DNA from: Clostridia bacterium
GTDB lineage: Bacteria > Bacillota > Clostridia > Christensenellales > Aristaeellaceae
Length of the DNA: 64,000 bases
Direction of reading: 5' to 3'
Assembly (NCBI GenBank): GCA_017512985.1
Contig: JAFWEJ010000017.1
Span: 113,976 to 177,975, forward strand
The translations under genes were made by a program, and so were the position numbers. Positions 8,493-17,439 of this stretch are shown here, piece by piece (position 1 is the first letter of the stretch; each line of letters opens with the position of its first letter). The notes under the pieces were generated by a model. The model was not told the DNA's origin. It was given only the letters and a program-made list of their open reading frames with translations, and did not search any database.

Positions 8493-9763
8493 TCCGCATT
8501 ATGAAATACGGCGAAGTTTCCAATGAGGAGATCTTCGCGCGCACGATGCCCACGGTGAACGTGACGGACGCCGTCGCGGAGATCATCCGGAACGTGCGAG
8601 AACGGGGAGACACCGCCGTAAAGGAATATACAGAGAAATTTGACCATGTGAAGACCGGCGGCCTGCTGGTGACGCCGGAAGAAATGGAGGAGGCGCTGGC
8701 AAAGACCGAGCCGGAGTTTATTGCGATCCTGGAAAAGGCGGCGGCCAACATCCGCAAATTCCACAGCCGGCAGGTGCGGAATTCCTTCATCATCAACGAT
8801 GAGCCCGGCGTCGTCATGGGCCAGAAGGTGATTCCGGTGGACCGGGCGGGCGTGTATGTGCCCGGCGGCACTGCGCCGCTTTCCTCCACGGTGCTGATGG
8901 ACGTGATTCCCGCGAAGATCGCGGGCGTGAAGGAAGTGATTGTGGCCACGCCGCCCAATCAGGACGGTAAGATTGATCCGTCCATCCTGGCCGCGGCTAA
9001 AATAGCCGGCGCTGACCGTGTCCTGAAGGCCGGCGGAGCCCAGGCGATCGCAGCCATGGCGTACGGAACGGAATCCGTGCCGAAGACCGACAAGATCGTC
9101 GGCCCGGGGAACATGTATGTCGCGGAGGCCAAGCGCCAGGTGTACGGCGTCGTTTCCATTGATATGATCGCCGGCCCCAGCGAGATCCTGGTGGCGGCGG
9201 ACGGGAAGTCCGATCCGGCAGTCCTGGCGGCGGACCTGCTGAGCCAGGCGGAGCACGACAAGGTTGCCAGCGCGGTGCTGGTGACGGATTCCATGGAACT
9301 GGCGGAGCAAGTGCGGGATGAGCTGGAAAAGCAGATTCCGCTGCTGGACCGGAGTGAAATTGCCCGGGTATCCATCGACAACAACGGCAAGATCATCGTC
9401 GCGGAAAACCTGAAGACTGTGATCGACATCGCGAACGAGATCGCGCCGGAGCACCTGGAACTGTGCGTGGACAACCCCTTCGACTGGCTGGACAGCATCC
9501 GGCACGCCGGATCGGTGTTCCTGGGAAGGAACTGCCCGGAAGCGCTCGGCGATTACATGGCCGGACCGAACCACACCCTGCCGACCCAGGGGACCGCAAA
9601 GTTCTCCAGCCCCCTTTCGGTGGATGACTTTGTCAAGAAAACGCAGTATACTTATTTCACCCGGGAGGCGCTGACCGCCCTTGCGCAGGACGTGGCCGCC
9701 TTTGCCCGGAAGGAAGGGCTGACCGGACACGCCCGCAGCGCGCTGATCCGGACAGAAGGATAA
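8489..9763 (+). CDS. hisD: Histidinol dehydrogenase
   Basis: A 424-residue zinc enzyme carrying out the last two oxidations, histidinol to histidine, with NAD. Recognisable blocks are VDRAGVYVPGGTAPLSSTVL, KIVGPGNMYVAEAKRQVYG, DMIAGPSEILVAAD, LLSQAEHDKVA (zinc-site Gln/His) and IAPEHLELCVDNP. Length matches the family. The start overlaps the hisG stop in ATGA, indicating translational coupling. Confidence 0.97.
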   Translation: MIRIMKYGEVSNEEIFARTMPTVNVTDAVAEIIRNVRERGDTAVKEYTEKFDHVKTGGLLVTPEEMEEALAKTEPEFIAILEKAAANIRKFHSRQVRNSFIINDEPGVVMGQKVIPVDRAGVYVPGGTAPLSSTVLMDVIPAKIAGVKEVIVATPPNQDGKIDPSILAAAKIAGADRVLKAGGAQAIAAMAYGTESVPKTDKIVGPGNMYVAEAKRQVYGVVSIDMIAGPSEILVAADGKSDPAVLAADLLSQAEHDKVASAVLVTDSMELAEQVRDELEKQIPLLDRSEIARVSIDNNGKIIVAENLKTVIDIANEIAPEHLELCVDNPFDWLDSIRHAGSVFLGRNCPEALGDYMAGPNHTLPTQGTAKFSSPLSVDDFVKKTQYTYFTREALTALAQDVAAFARKEGLTGHARSALIRTEG

Positions 9764-9788
9764 AAAACACTGGAGAGAAGGAAACAGG

Positions 9789-10856
9789 ATGAGCAGGTTC
9801 TTTTCAGACAAGTATATGGATCTGACACCCTATACGCCGGGGGAACAGCCGCGGGAACAGAAGAACATCGTGAAGCTGAACACGAACGAGAACCCGTATC
9901 CGCCCCTGCCGGAGGTCGCGAAAGCGGCCGCGGAAGCGAGCGGGAGGCTGTACCTCTATTCCGATACGGAGTGCACGGAACTGCGAAAAGCGCTGGCGAA
10001 GCGGCTGGATGTCTCCACGGACGAGCTGCTGATGACCAACGGCTCGGACGAGATCCTCAACTTCGCGTTCATGGCTTTCTGTGACAAGCATATCCCGGCG
10101 GTGTTCGCGGATATCACCTACGGATTCTATCCGGTGTTCGCGGCGATCAACCAGGTGCCCTATGAAGAGATTCCCCTGAAGGAAGACCTGACCATTGACG
10201 TGGCCGATTATTTCCAGCGGGCCGGCACGATCTTCATTGCCAACCCGAACGCGCCGACGGCCATTGCACTGCGGGCGCGGGAGATTGAGGAGGTCCTGAA
10301 GCACAATCCATATAACGTGGTGGTCGTGGACGAAGCGTATGTGGATTTCGGCGCGGAAAGCTGCGTGCCGCTGATCCGGAAATATGACAACCTGCTGGTC
10401 ACGCAGACCTTCTCCAAGTCCCGTTCCATGGCGGGCGCGCGGCTGGGCATGGGCATCGGCAACCCGGACCTGATCAGGGACCTGAACACGGTGAAGTTTT
10501 CCACGAATCCCTATAACGTGAACAGCCTGACTTCCGCGGCGGGCGTCGCCTCCCTGAAGCACGATGAGTACAACCGGGAGAACTGCCTGAAGATCATGGA
10601 AACGCGGGAAAGGTACGAGCGGATCCTGCGGGGCATGGGCTTTGAAATGACCGAATCCCAGACGAATTTCTTCTTTGCCCGCCATCCGGCGATCTCCGGA
10701 AAGGACCTGTACCTGGAACTGAAGAAGCGGGGCGTGCTGATCCGCCACTTTGACATCGAACGGATCAAAGACTACAACCGGATTACGATCGGTACCCCGG
10801 AACAGATGGACAGACTGCTGAAAGAGACTGAAGCAATACTGGAGGAGCGGAAATGA
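9789..10856 (+). CDS. hisC: Histidinol-phosphate aminotransferase
   Basis: A 355-residue PLP-dependent class I/II aminotransferase. Key features are NENPYPP, MTNGSDEILN, FIANPNAPT, VVVDEAYVDFG, the PLP lysine region TFSKSRSMAGARLGMGIG and the substrate arginine region near the C-terminus. It converts imidazole acetol phosphate to histidinol phosphate. It begins 25 bases after hisD with an AAGGAAA ribosome site, and its stop overlaps hisB by 4 bases. Confidence 0.95.
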   Translation: MSRFFSDKYMDLTPYTPGEQPREQKNIVKLNTNENPYPPLPEVAKAAAEASGRLYLYSDTECTELRKALAKRLDVSTDELLMTNGSDEILNFAFMAFCDKHIPAVFADITYGFYPVFAAINQVPYEEIPLKEDLTIDVADYFQRAGTIFIANPNAPTAIALRAREIEEVLKHNPYNVVVVDEAYVDFGAESCVPLIRKYDNLLVTQTFSKSRSMAGARLGMGIGNPDLIRDLNTVKFSTNPYNVNSLTSAAGVASLKHDEYNRENCLKIMETRERYERILRGMGFEMTESQTNFFFARHPAISGKDLYLELKKRGVLIRHFDIERIKDYNRITIGTPEQMDRLLKETEAILEERK

Positions 10857-11443
10857 GACAGGCAGAAGTGAGCCGGAAGACCGGCGAGACAGACATCCGC
10901 GTTGCCCTGACGCTGGACGGAACCGGTAAATACAGCATTGACACGGGCGTCGGCTTCCTGGATCACATGCTGACGCTGTTCGCACGCCACGGGCGGTTCG
11001 ACCTGGAAGTGTCCTGCAAGGGGGACACGTATGTGGACGATCACCACTCCGTGGAGGATATCGGCATCGCCCTGGGCAAGGCCTTTGAACAGGCGCTGGG
11101 CGACAAAAAGGGCGTGACCCGCTACGGCAGCACGATCCTGCCGATGGACGAAAGCCTGATCCTGAGCGCGGTGGACCTGTCCGGACGCGGCCTGCTGGTT
11201 TACGACCTGCGGATTCCGGCGGAAAAAGTCGGAACGTTTGATACGGAACTGACGGAAGAATTCTTCCGGGCGCTTGCCCACAATGCCGGCGCCACGCTGC
11301 ATATCCGCCAGCTGGCGGGCGGCAACAGCCACCACATTATCGAAGGCGCCTTCAAGAGCGTTGCCCGCAGCCTGCGGACCGCGGCGGCGATCGACCCTGA
11401 CTGCGCGGAGGAAATTCCCTCCACGAAAGGAGTCCTGGGATGA
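10853..11443 (+). CDS. hisB: Imidazoleglycerol-phosphate dehydratase
   Basis: A 196-residue monofunctional dehydratase. The paired histidine motifs that bind manganese are present: GFLDHMLTLFARHGRFDL with DDHHSVEDIGIALG, and FFRALAHNAGATLHI with GGNSHHIIEGAFKSVARSLR. It lacks the fused histidinol phosphatase found in enterobacteria; that step is supplied by the PHP gene at 14233. It is coupled by ATGA overlaps on both sides. Confidence 0.97.
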   Translation: MRQAEVSRKTGETDIRVALTLDGTGKYSIDTGVGFLDHMLTLFARHGRFDLEVSCKGDTYVDDHHSVEDIGIALGKAFEQALGDKKGVTRYGSTILPMDESLILSAVDLSGRGLLVYDLRIPAEKVGTFDTELTEEFFRALAHNAGATLHIRQLAGGNSHHIIEGAFKSVARSLRTAAAIDPDCAEEIPSTKGVLG

Positions 11444-12066
11444 TCGCGATCATCGACTATGGCGTGGGAAACCTGTTCTCCCTGCAGTCGTCCTTTGCCG
11501 CGATCGGACAGGAAGCCGCCGTGACGCGCGACATTGACGAGATCCGCCGGGCGGACCGGCTGATCCTGCCCGGTGTCGGCGCTTTCCGGGACGCAGCGGA
11601 CAAGCTGCGCGCTTCCGGCATGGACCGGGCGGTGAAGGAAGAGGCTGCGAAAGGAAAGCCGCTGCTGGGGATCTGCCTCGGGATGCAGATGCTGTTTGAG
11701 CGCAGCCATGAATACGGCGTGCATGAAGGCCTCGGCCTGCTGAAGGGCGAGATCCGTCCGATCGCGGAGAAGATTCCGGCCGGGCTGAAAATTCCCCAGA
11801 TGGGCTGGAACAGCCTGAAGATCGTAAAGGATTCTCCGCTGCTGAAGTACAGCCGGGAAGGGGAGTATGTCTATTTTGTCCATTCCTACAGCGCGGTGGA
11901 CTGTGAAGAGAGCCTTCTGGCTGTGACGGAATACGGCGCGGACCTGACCGCCTGCGTGGGGAAAGGCAATGTGTACGGCTGCCAGTTCCACCCGGAAAAG
12001 AGCGAAGAGGCCGGCCTGCGGATCCTGAAAGCCTTCTGTGAGATGGAGGTCGCTTCAGTATGTTAA
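11440..12066 (+). CDS. hisH: Imidazole glycerol phosphate synthase, glutaminase subunit
   Basis: A 208-residue class I glutamine amidotransferase. The nucleophile cysteine is in GICLGMQMLFE, and the His/Glu pair is in GCQFHPEKSEEAG. It supplies ammonia to HisF through an internal tunnel. The IPQMGWN segment is typical. It overlaps hisB by 4 bases and hisA by 7 bases. Confidence 0.96.
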   Translation: MIAIIDYGVGNLFSLQSSFAAIGQEAAVTRDIDEIRRADRLILPGVGAFRDAADKLRASGMDRAVKEEAAKGKPLLGICLGMQMLFERSHEYGVHEGLGLLKGEIRPIAEKIPAGLKIPQMGWNSLKIVKDSPLLKYSREGEYVYFVHSYSAVDCEESLLAVTEYGADLTACVGKGNVYGCQFHPEKSEEAGLRILKAFCEMEVASVC

Positions 12067-12773
12067 TATTTCCTGCAATAGACTTATATGAAGGCAAAGC
12101 GGTGCGCCTGTACAAGGGCGACTACGCGCAGATGACGGTCTACAGCGAGCATCCGGAGGAGATTGCCCTGGATTTTGCCGCAAAAGGCGCGACCCACGCA
12201 CACCTGGTGGACCTGGAAGGCGCAAAGAGCGGTATGACGCCGAACCTGGACACGGTGCTGCGCCTGAAGGATGCGGCCGGACTGTTCTGCGAGATCGGCG
12301 GCGGCATCCGCAGCATGGAGACCGTAAAGACCTACCTTTCCGCAGGGCTGGACCGGGTGATCCTGGGCACGGCGGCGGTGGAGGATCCGGACTTCCTGCG
12401 GGCGGCGGTGGACGCGTACGGAGAGAAGATCGCCGTGGGCGTGGACGTGCGGGACGGGTATGTGGCCGTGAAAGGCTGGACGGAGAAGTCCGCCCTGCAT
12501 TTCATGGATTTCTGCCGGGAGATGGAGCAGGCCGGCGTGAAGACGCTGGTCTGCACGGATATCTCCCGGGACGGCGCCATGCGGGGCACGAACCGGGAGA
12601 TGTACCGGGAACTGTCTGAAACCCTGGGCCTGCAGATCACGGCTTCCGGCGGGGTATCCACTATGGAGGATGTTGAGAGCCTGCGGAAGATGAACCTGTA
12701 CGGCGCGATCATCGGCAAGGCATACTATACCGGGGACATTGACCTGAAGAAAGCGATTGAGACTGCAAGATGA
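12060..12773 (+). CDS. hisA: ProFAR isomerase
   Basis: A 237-residue beta/alpha barrel (phosphoribosylformimino-AICAR-P isomerase). It starts LIFPAIDLYEGKAVRLYKGDY with the catalytic Asp in AIDL; the second catalytic Asp lies in LVCTDISRDGAMRGTN; the phosphate loops are EIGGGIRS, LGTAAV and TASGGVST. ATG 12060 lies inside the hisH end, so translation is coupled. It overlaps hisF by 4 bases. Confidence 0.96.
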   Translation: MLIFPAIDLYEGKAVRLYKGDYAQMTVYSEHPEEIALDFAAKGATHAHLVDLEGAKSGMTPNLDTVLRLKDAAGLFCEIGGGIRSMETVKTYLSAGLDRVILGTAAVEDPDFLRAAVDAYGEKIAVGVDVRDGYVAVKGWTEKSALHFMDFCREMEQAGVKTLVCTDISRDGAMRGTNREMYRELSETLGLQITASGGVSTMEDVESLRKMNLYGAIIGKAYYTGDIDLKKAIETAR

Positions 12774-13528
12774 TTACGAAACGGATTATTCCCTGCCTGG
12801 ACGTGAAGGACGGGCGCGTGGTCAAGGGCGTCAACTTCCAGAAGCTCGGCGACGTCGCGTCTCCGGTGGAACTGGCGAAGTATTACAGCGACAACGGGGC
12901 GGACGAGCTGGTGTTCTACGACATCACAGCATCGGCCGAAGGCCGGGCGCTGTTCACGGACATCCTGACGGAGACCGCGCGGACGGTGTTCATCCCGCTG
13001 ACGGTCGGCGGCGGCATCAATACGACGGACGATTTTGACCGGGTGCTGAAGTGCGGCGCAGACAAGGTGAGCGTCAATTCCGGCGCGATCCGCGATCCCT
13101 CGCTGGTCGGGAAGGCCGCGAAGCTTTACGGCGACCAGTGCGTGGTGCTGAGCGTGGACGTGAAGCGGGTGGACGGCGTGTTCCGGATCTTTGCCAAGGG
13201 CGGCCGGGAGAACACCGGGATGGAAGCGATTGAGTGGGTCCGGCGATGCGTCGGCGAAGGCGCCGGCGAGGTCGTGGTCAACTCCATGGATACGGACGGG
13301 GTGAAGCAGGGGTTTGACCTGGAGCTGCTGGAAAAGGTCTGCGGCGCGGTGCAGGTGCCGGTGATCGCGTCCGGCGGGGCAGGATGTATTGAGGATTTCA
13401 TTACGCTGTTCAGGGCACTGCCCGGGGTGGACGCCGGGCTGGCAGCTTCGATCTTCCACTTCGGAGAAGTCAGGATCAATGACCTGAAGCGGGAGATGCA
13501 GAAGAACGGGATTCCGGCGAGAATATAA
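12770..13528 (+). CDS. hisF: Imidazole glycerol phosphate synthase, cyclase subunit
   Basis: A 252-residue barrel paralogous to HisA. Diagnostic segments are [71 protein letters not shown] and [12 protein letters not shown]. It uses ammonia from HisH to close the imidazole ring, releasing IGP and AICAR (the latter feeds purine synthesis). The stop codon is directly followed by a heptameric repeat array before hisIE. Confidence 0.96.
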   Translation: MITKRIIPCLDVKDGRVVKGVNFQKLGDVASPVELAKYYSDNGADELVFYDITASAEGRALFTDILTETARTVFIPLTVGGGINTTDDFDRVLKCGADKVSVNSGAIRDPSLVGKAAKLYGDQCVVLSVDVKRVDGVFRIFAKGGRENTGMEAIEWVRRCVGEGAGEVVVNSMDTDGVKQGFDLELLEKVCGAVQVPVIASGGAGCIEDFITLFRALPGVDAGLAASIFHFGEVRINDLKREMQKNGIPARI

Positions 13529-13563
13529 TAATGCACAATGCATAATGCATAATGCACAATGAA
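13529..13563 (+). repeat. Heptameric tandem repeat array between hisF and hisIE
   Basis: Five 7-base units in a row: TAATGCA, CAATGCA, TAATGCA, TAATGCA, CAATGAA. It is one of five related arrays in the window (17317, 23750, 45896, 58868). It begins directly after the hisF stop and ends just before the hisIE ribosome site, so it is transcribed within the operon. Confidence 0.85.
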
Positions 13564-13585
13564 AACTGATCACGGAGGAAAGATA

Positions 13586-14233
13586 ATGTTAAAGATTGAG
13601 GATCTGAAATTTGACGAGAAGGGACTTATTCCAGCCGTTGTGGTGGACGCGGAGAACGGCAAGGTGCTGACGCTGGCTTACATGAATAAGGAAAGCCTGA
13701 AGATTTCCATGGAGAAGGGACTGACGTGCTTCTGGAGCAGGAGCCGGCAGGAACTGTGGCTGAAGGGCGAGACCAGCGGGAACTATCAGCATATTGTGTC
13801 CATTACGGCGGACTGCGACCGGGACGCGCTGGTGGTGAAGGTGGAGAAGGAAGGGCCGGCGTGCCACAAGGGAACGGAGAGCTGTTTCAACGACGTGATC
13901 TGGGAAAGCGACGAGCTGCATGAGTTTACGTATGAGGGACTGATGGAGCTGATTGCCGGACGGAAGACGGAGAAGAAGGAAGGGTCCTATACCACCTATC
14001 TTTTTGAGAAGGGCCTGGACAAGATCCTGAAGAAGGTCGGGGAGGAGACCACGGAGGTCATCATCGCCGCGAAGGATAAGGACAAGAAGAACACGATCTA
14101 TGAGATCGCGGACCTGACCTATCATGTGATGGTGCTGATGATCGAGGCGGGGATCTCGCTGGACGATATCCACAGGGAACTGGCGTCCCGGCATGTGATC
14201 GACAAGAAGGTTAAGCAGGAGAAGATGGTCTGA
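13586..14233 (+). CDS. hisIE: Bifunctional phosphoribosyl-AMP cyclohydrolase / phosphoribosyl-ATP pyrophosphatase
   Basis: A 215-residue fusion. The HisI half (about residues 1-110) shows [30 protein letters not shown] and the metal-site cysteines and aspartates in [11 protein letters not shown] and GPACHKG. The HisE half (about 120-215) shows [21 protein letters not shown] and the downstream [10 protein letters not shown] helix. Together they carry out steps 2 and 3 of histidine synthesis. ATG 13586 was chosen for its GGAGG ribosome site 8 bases upstream; an earlier in-frame ATG at 13559 lies in the repeat array and lacks one. Confidence 0.95.
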   Translation: MLKIEDLKFDEKGLIPAVVVDAENGKVLTLAYMNKESLKISMEKGLTCFWSRSRQELWLKGETSGNYQHIVSITADCDRDALVVKVEKEGPACHKGTESCFNDVIWESDELHEFTYEGLMELIAGRKTEKKEGSYTTYLFEKGLDKILKKVGEETTEVIIAAKDKDKKNTIYEIADLTYHVMVLMIEAGISLDDIHRELASRHVIDKKVKQEKMV

Positions 14234-14973
14234 TGAGAGATCTGCACATGCACACGGTTTTCTCCGACGGGAAGAATACGCCGGAGGAAATGGTGCAGGA
14301 AGCGATCCGGCTCGGCCTGGATACGGTCGGGATATCGGATCACAGCCACCTGGATCCCTGCGGGATGACCCTGGAGGCCAGCGCGGAATACCGGAAGGAG
14401 ATCGCGCGGCTGAAGGAGAAGTACGCCGGGCAGATCCGGGTGCTGTGCGGCCTGGAACGGGATTTTATCTCGGACGATTTCGGGCCGTACGACTATGTCA
14501 TCGGTTCCGTGCACCTGCTGACGATGCCGGACGGGCACCATGTTTCAATCGACTGGACCGCGGAAAAGCAGCGGGAGGGCGTGGAGAAGTACTTCGGCGG
14601 CGACTGGTACGCCTTCGCAGAGGCTTTTTACGAGACGGAAGCGAAAGTGGCTGAGGTGACGAAGTGCGACATCATCGGGCACTTTGACCTGATCACGAAG
14701 TTCATTGAGCAGGATCCGGCCTTTGACCCGCAGCATCCCCGGTATGTGAAAGCCTGGCAGAAGGCGGTGGACGCCCTGCTGAAGACAGGAAAGCCGTTTG
14801 AGATCAATACGGGCGCGATGTCCCGGGGATACCGGACCAGCCCGTACCCCAGCCGGGAGATCCGGGAATATATCCGGGCGCACGGCGGCAGACTGATCCT
14901 TTCCAGCGACAGCCACAGTAAAGACACGATTGCGTACAGATTCAGCGATTACGAGGACGAAGCGAACGGATGA
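14233..14973 (+). CDS. hisJ: PHP-type histidinol-phosphatase
   Basis: A 246-residue PHP-superfamily phosphatase with the metal motifs DLHMHTVFSDG at the N-terminus, GISDHSHLD, the Glu/Asp in GLERDF, DIIGHFDL, EINTGAMSRG and LSSDSH. It provides histidinol-phosphate phosphatase activity, otherwise missing from this operon because HisB is monofunctional. ATG 14233 overlaps the hisIE stop (TGATG). The family also contains other phosphatases, but the position makes HisJ (called HisK in some species) very likely. Confidence 0.92.
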   Translation: MRDLHMHTVFSDGKNTPEEMVQEAIRLGLDTVGISDHSHLDPCGMTLEASAEYRKEIARLKEKYAGQIRVLCGLERDFISDDFGPYDYVIGSVHLLTMPDGHHVSIDWTAEKQREGVEKYFGGDWYAFAEAFYETEAKVAEVTKCDIIGHFDLITKFIEQDPAFDPQHPRYVKAWQKAVDALLKTGKPFEINTGAMSRGYRTSPYPSREIREYIRAHGGRLILSSDSHSKDTIAYRFSDYEDEANG

Positions 14974-15029
14974 TGTGTTCCAATCGGAACCATTTTCAAA
15001 GACACATCAGGGAGAAAGGAAGAGATACT

Positions 15030-15332
15030 ATGTTATTCTGGACGATGGCCGGAGCCGCAGCTGAAGAAGCATATGCTACCGCCGAGGTGTCGACGGTGAG
15101 TTCAATAGGAGCGCTTATCATAACATTTCTGCCGCTGCTGTTTTTTATCGCGCCGGCAATCATTATTCCCGTCGCCATCACAAAGAGCAGGAAAAAACGG
15201 CTTGCCGCGCAGAAAGAGGCGGGCCTGAAATCCTGTCCGACATGCGGAAAAACAGTTTCCGTCCGGGCAGCATCCTGTCCTCACTGCGGTGAACCGCTGA
15301 TCCCGGAAACGGATTCGCCCAAGGAACAATAA
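15030..15332 (+). CDS. Small membrane protein with C-terminal zinc ribbon
   Basis: About 100 residues: a short N-terminal segment, one or two hydrophobic stretches (about residues 20-48), a basic stop-transfer (KSRKKR) and a cytosolic zinc ribbon with two CxxC knuckles, SCPTCGKT and SCPHCGEP. ATG 15030 was chosen because AAGGAAG precedes it at normal spacing; an in-frame longer form would start at 14970, overlapping hisJ. Function is unknown; such tethered ribbons are common in Clostridia. A clear terminator follows. Confidence 0.75.
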   Translation: MLFWTMAGAAAEEAYATAEVSTVSSIGALIITFLPLLFFIAPAIIIPVAITKSRKKRLAAQKEAGLKSCPTCGKTVSVRAASCPHCGEPLIPETDSPKEQ

Positions 15333-15361
15333 TCCGCCCGGAAACCGTTCCATACGTGGAC

Positions 15362-15393
15362 AAGCTCCTGAAAAGGGAGCTTTTTTCTTTTTT
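15362..15393 (+). terminator. Rho-independent terminator ending the his/zinc-ribbon transcript
   Basis: Arms AAGCTCC (15362-15368) and GGAGCTT (15376-15382) around a 7-base loop, followed by TTTTTTCTTTTTT. Confidence 0.85.
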
Positions 15394-15402
15394 CGAAAAC
15401 CG

Positions 15403-15430
15403 GGAACTTTTTTTATCAGCCTTCGTCTGA
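15403..15430 (+). promoter_or_regulatory. Putative ECF sigma factor promoter upstream of the VWA gene
   Basis: GGAACTT (15403-15409), a 16-base spacer and TCTGA (15426-15430) match the sigma-E consensus, and GGAAC-N16-CGTC also fits Gram-positive ECF promoters. It lies about 50 bases ahead of the VWA gene, and no sigma-A promoter is apparent there. This suggests control by an envelope-stress type sigma factor (inference). Confidence 0.55.
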
Positions 15431-15478
15431 CAGAGTGAGACCGGGAAGAACCGGCAATCTGAAAGGAGAAGGAAGACA

Positions 15479-17314
15479 ATGAAGAAGGTTACGGCAATCA
15501 TTCTGGCAGTGCTGATGGTACTGAGCATCGCGGCGGCTGCCATGGGAGAAGAGAACAAAATCTGGCAGACCGGAGACAAGGGTGAAAAGGTCACCTGGAT
15601 CCAGCAGAGGCTGAAGGACCTGGAATACCTGGACCGGGAACCGACCGGCACCTTTGACGAAGAGACTGCAGAAGCCCTGAAGGATTTCCAGCGGGATCAC
15701 AGCCTGCTGAAAACCGGGATGGCGGACAGCATCACAATGAAGATGCTTGAAACGGTAACGGAAAAGAAATCCGATCTCGCAAGCAGATGGATGTATGAAG
15801 AAGACGTCTGCTATGAAGCCGCAGCCGCTCCGTCTTCTTCGATGAAAATGTACAGCGCCCCTTCGGCAACCAGTATGCCGGCCGCCGGTTCGATGTGGAA
15901 CGGACCGATCGACTGGAACACGGAAGAATACACCGTTTTTGAGAGCAACCGTTTCCTGAGCGTCGCGACCAATCCGCTTTCCACGTTTGCCGCGGACGTT
16001 GACACTTCGTCCTACGCGCTGTTCCGTCGTAAGGTGCTGAACGGGGAACGGGTATCCCCGGACAGCATCCGGATCGAGGAAATGCTGAACTACTTCCATT
16101 ACAGCTACGCGAAGCCGGAGAACGGAGAACCTTTCGGCGTGACGACGGAGATTGCGCCCTGCCCGTGGAACGAAAAGACGAAGCTGCTCCTGATCGGCCT
16201 GCAGGCGGAAGAAGTGACCATGGACAGCCGTCCGGGGCACAATCTGGTGTTTCTGATCGACACTTCCGGCAGCATGTACGGCAGCGACCGGCTGGACCTG
16301 GTGAAGCGCGCCTTTATGCTGCTGCTGGACGAACTGAAGCCTGAAGATACCGTGTCCATCGTGGCTTATGCCAGCCAGGACCGGGTTGTGATCGAAGGCG
16401 TTCCAGCCGCGGACAAGACCCGGATCATGGAAGCGATCTCCGAACTGAACGCGTATGGCGCGACGAACGGCTCCGCCGGCATCAACCGGGCCTATGAGAT
16501 TGCGGCGAAGTATTACCGCGAAGGCGGCGTGAACCGGATCCTGCTGGCCACGGACGGTGACCTGAACGTCGGGACCACCGGCGAAGGCGACCTGGCAAGG
16601 CTTGTGAGCGAAAAGAAAAAGGCCGGTATCAGCCTGACCTGCCTGGGCGTCGGCATGGGCAACTATAAGGACAACCGGATGGAAGCCCTGGCGGATTACG
16701 GCGACGGCAACTGCCGGTATCTCGACACGATTCATGAAGCCCGCAAGGCGCTGGTGGAAGAAGCCGGCGGAACCTTCATTACCGTGGCGAAGGACGTCAA
16801 GATCCAGGTGGACTTTAACCCGGCAATGGTCAGGGGTTACCGGCTGATCGGTTATGAAGACCGGCTGATGGCAGCTGAGGATTTCGCCAACGACGAAAAG
16901 GACGGCGGCGAGATCGGCAGCGGCCACCGGATGACCGCCCTGTATGAGATTGTTCCGGCTGACTCCGATTTTGAATTCGGCGAGGCGGAAAGCCGCTACC
17001 AGAACAACCGGCCGGCGGACAGCAGCGCGGACTGGCTGACCGTTTCCATCCGGGCGAAGGAGCCGGAAGGTACGGAAAGCAAACTGTATGAATATCCGGT
17101 GAACGAGGAAACCGTCAGCGCGACGATGAGCGAGAACCTGCGCTTTGCCGCCGGCGTGGCGGAAGCCGGCATGATCCTGAGGGGAAGCGAATGGAAGGGC
17201 AGCGCGACCTGGGAGCAGGCGCTGGAACTGGTCCGGGGATGCGAAAACGTGACCGGGGACGCATACAAGGAAGAGTTCGTCTACCTGCTGACGCTGCTGC
17301 AGAGGGCGCAGTAA
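15479..17314 (+). CDS. Exported von Willebrand factor A protein with peptidoglycan-binding domain
   Basis: A 611-residue protein. A signal peptide (about residues 1-22) leads to a PG_binding_1 domain (about 25-90: GEKVTWIQQRLKDLEYL, GTFDEETAEALKDFQ). After a low-complexity linker comes the N-terminal extension typical of YfbK-like VWA proteins (FAADVDTSSYALFRR) and a VWA domain with an intact MIDAS: DTSGSMYGS (about residues 261-269), the Thr of ATNGSAG and the Asp of LATDGDLNVG. The C-terminal portion resembles the DUF3520 tail. VWA domains bind partner proteins through a divalent metal. The peptidoglycan-binding module implies wall location. It probably answers envelope stress given the upstream ECF-like promoter. 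Confidence 0.88.
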   Translation: MKKVTAIILAVLMVLSIAAAAMGEENKIWQTGDKGEKVTWIQQRLKDLEYLDREPTGTFDEETAEALKDFQRDHSLLKTGMADSITMKMLETVTEKKSDLASRWMYEEDVCYEAAAAPSSSMKMYSAPSATSMPAAGSMWNGPIDWNTEEYTVFESNRFLSVATNPLSTFAADVDTSSYALFRRKVLNGERVSPDSIRIEEMLNYFHYSYAKPENGEPFGVTTEIAPCPWNEKTKLLLIGLQAEEVTMDSRPGHNLVFLIDTSGSMYGSDRLDLVKRAFMLLLDELKPEDTVSIVAYASQDRVVIEGVPAADKTRIMEAISELNAYGATNGSAGINRAYEIAAKYYREGGVNRILLATDGDLNVGTTGEGDLARLVSEKKKAGISLTCLGVGMGNYKDNRMEALADYGDGNCRYLDTIHEARKALVEEAGGTFITVAKDVKIQVDFNPAMVRGYRLIGYEDRLMAAEDFANDEKDGGEIGSGHRMTALYEIVPADSDFEFGEAESRYQNNRPADSSADWLTVSIRAKEPEGTESKLYEYPVNEETVSATMSENLRFAAGVAEAGMILRGSEWKGSATWEQALELVRGCENVTGDAYKEEFVYLLTLLQRAQ

Positions 17315-17316
17315 AA

Positions 17317-17337
17317 TAATGCATAATGCATAATTAT
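17317..17337 (+). repeat. Heptameric repeat array after the VWA gene
   Basis: Two TAATGCA units (17317-17330) and a degenerate third (TAATTAT) directly behind the VWA stop codon. Same family as the arrays at 13529, 23750, 45896 and 58868. Confidence 0.75.
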
Positions 17338-17382
17338 GATTGGATTACGGAGAGAAAAGCCATCAAAGCACAAGAAAAAGAA

Positions 17383-17411
17383 ATGACAAACGACCTGTAA
17401 ATGAATATAAT
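17383..17411 (+). promoter_or_regulatory. Sigma-A promoter for the PHP-domain gene
   Basis: The -35 ATGACA (17383-17388), a 17-base spacer and a perfect -10 TATAAT (17406-17411). The expected transcript start near 17418 falls after the in-frame ATG at 17401, which supports the start at 17440. Confidence 0.8.
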
Positions 17412-17439
17412 GGCATGGATGGAACCGAAGGAGGACACC

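Noticed and set aside
13529-13563. Possible CRISPR array
   Set aside because: Units are 7 bases, contiguous, with no spacers and no cas genes; they are simple tandem repeats.
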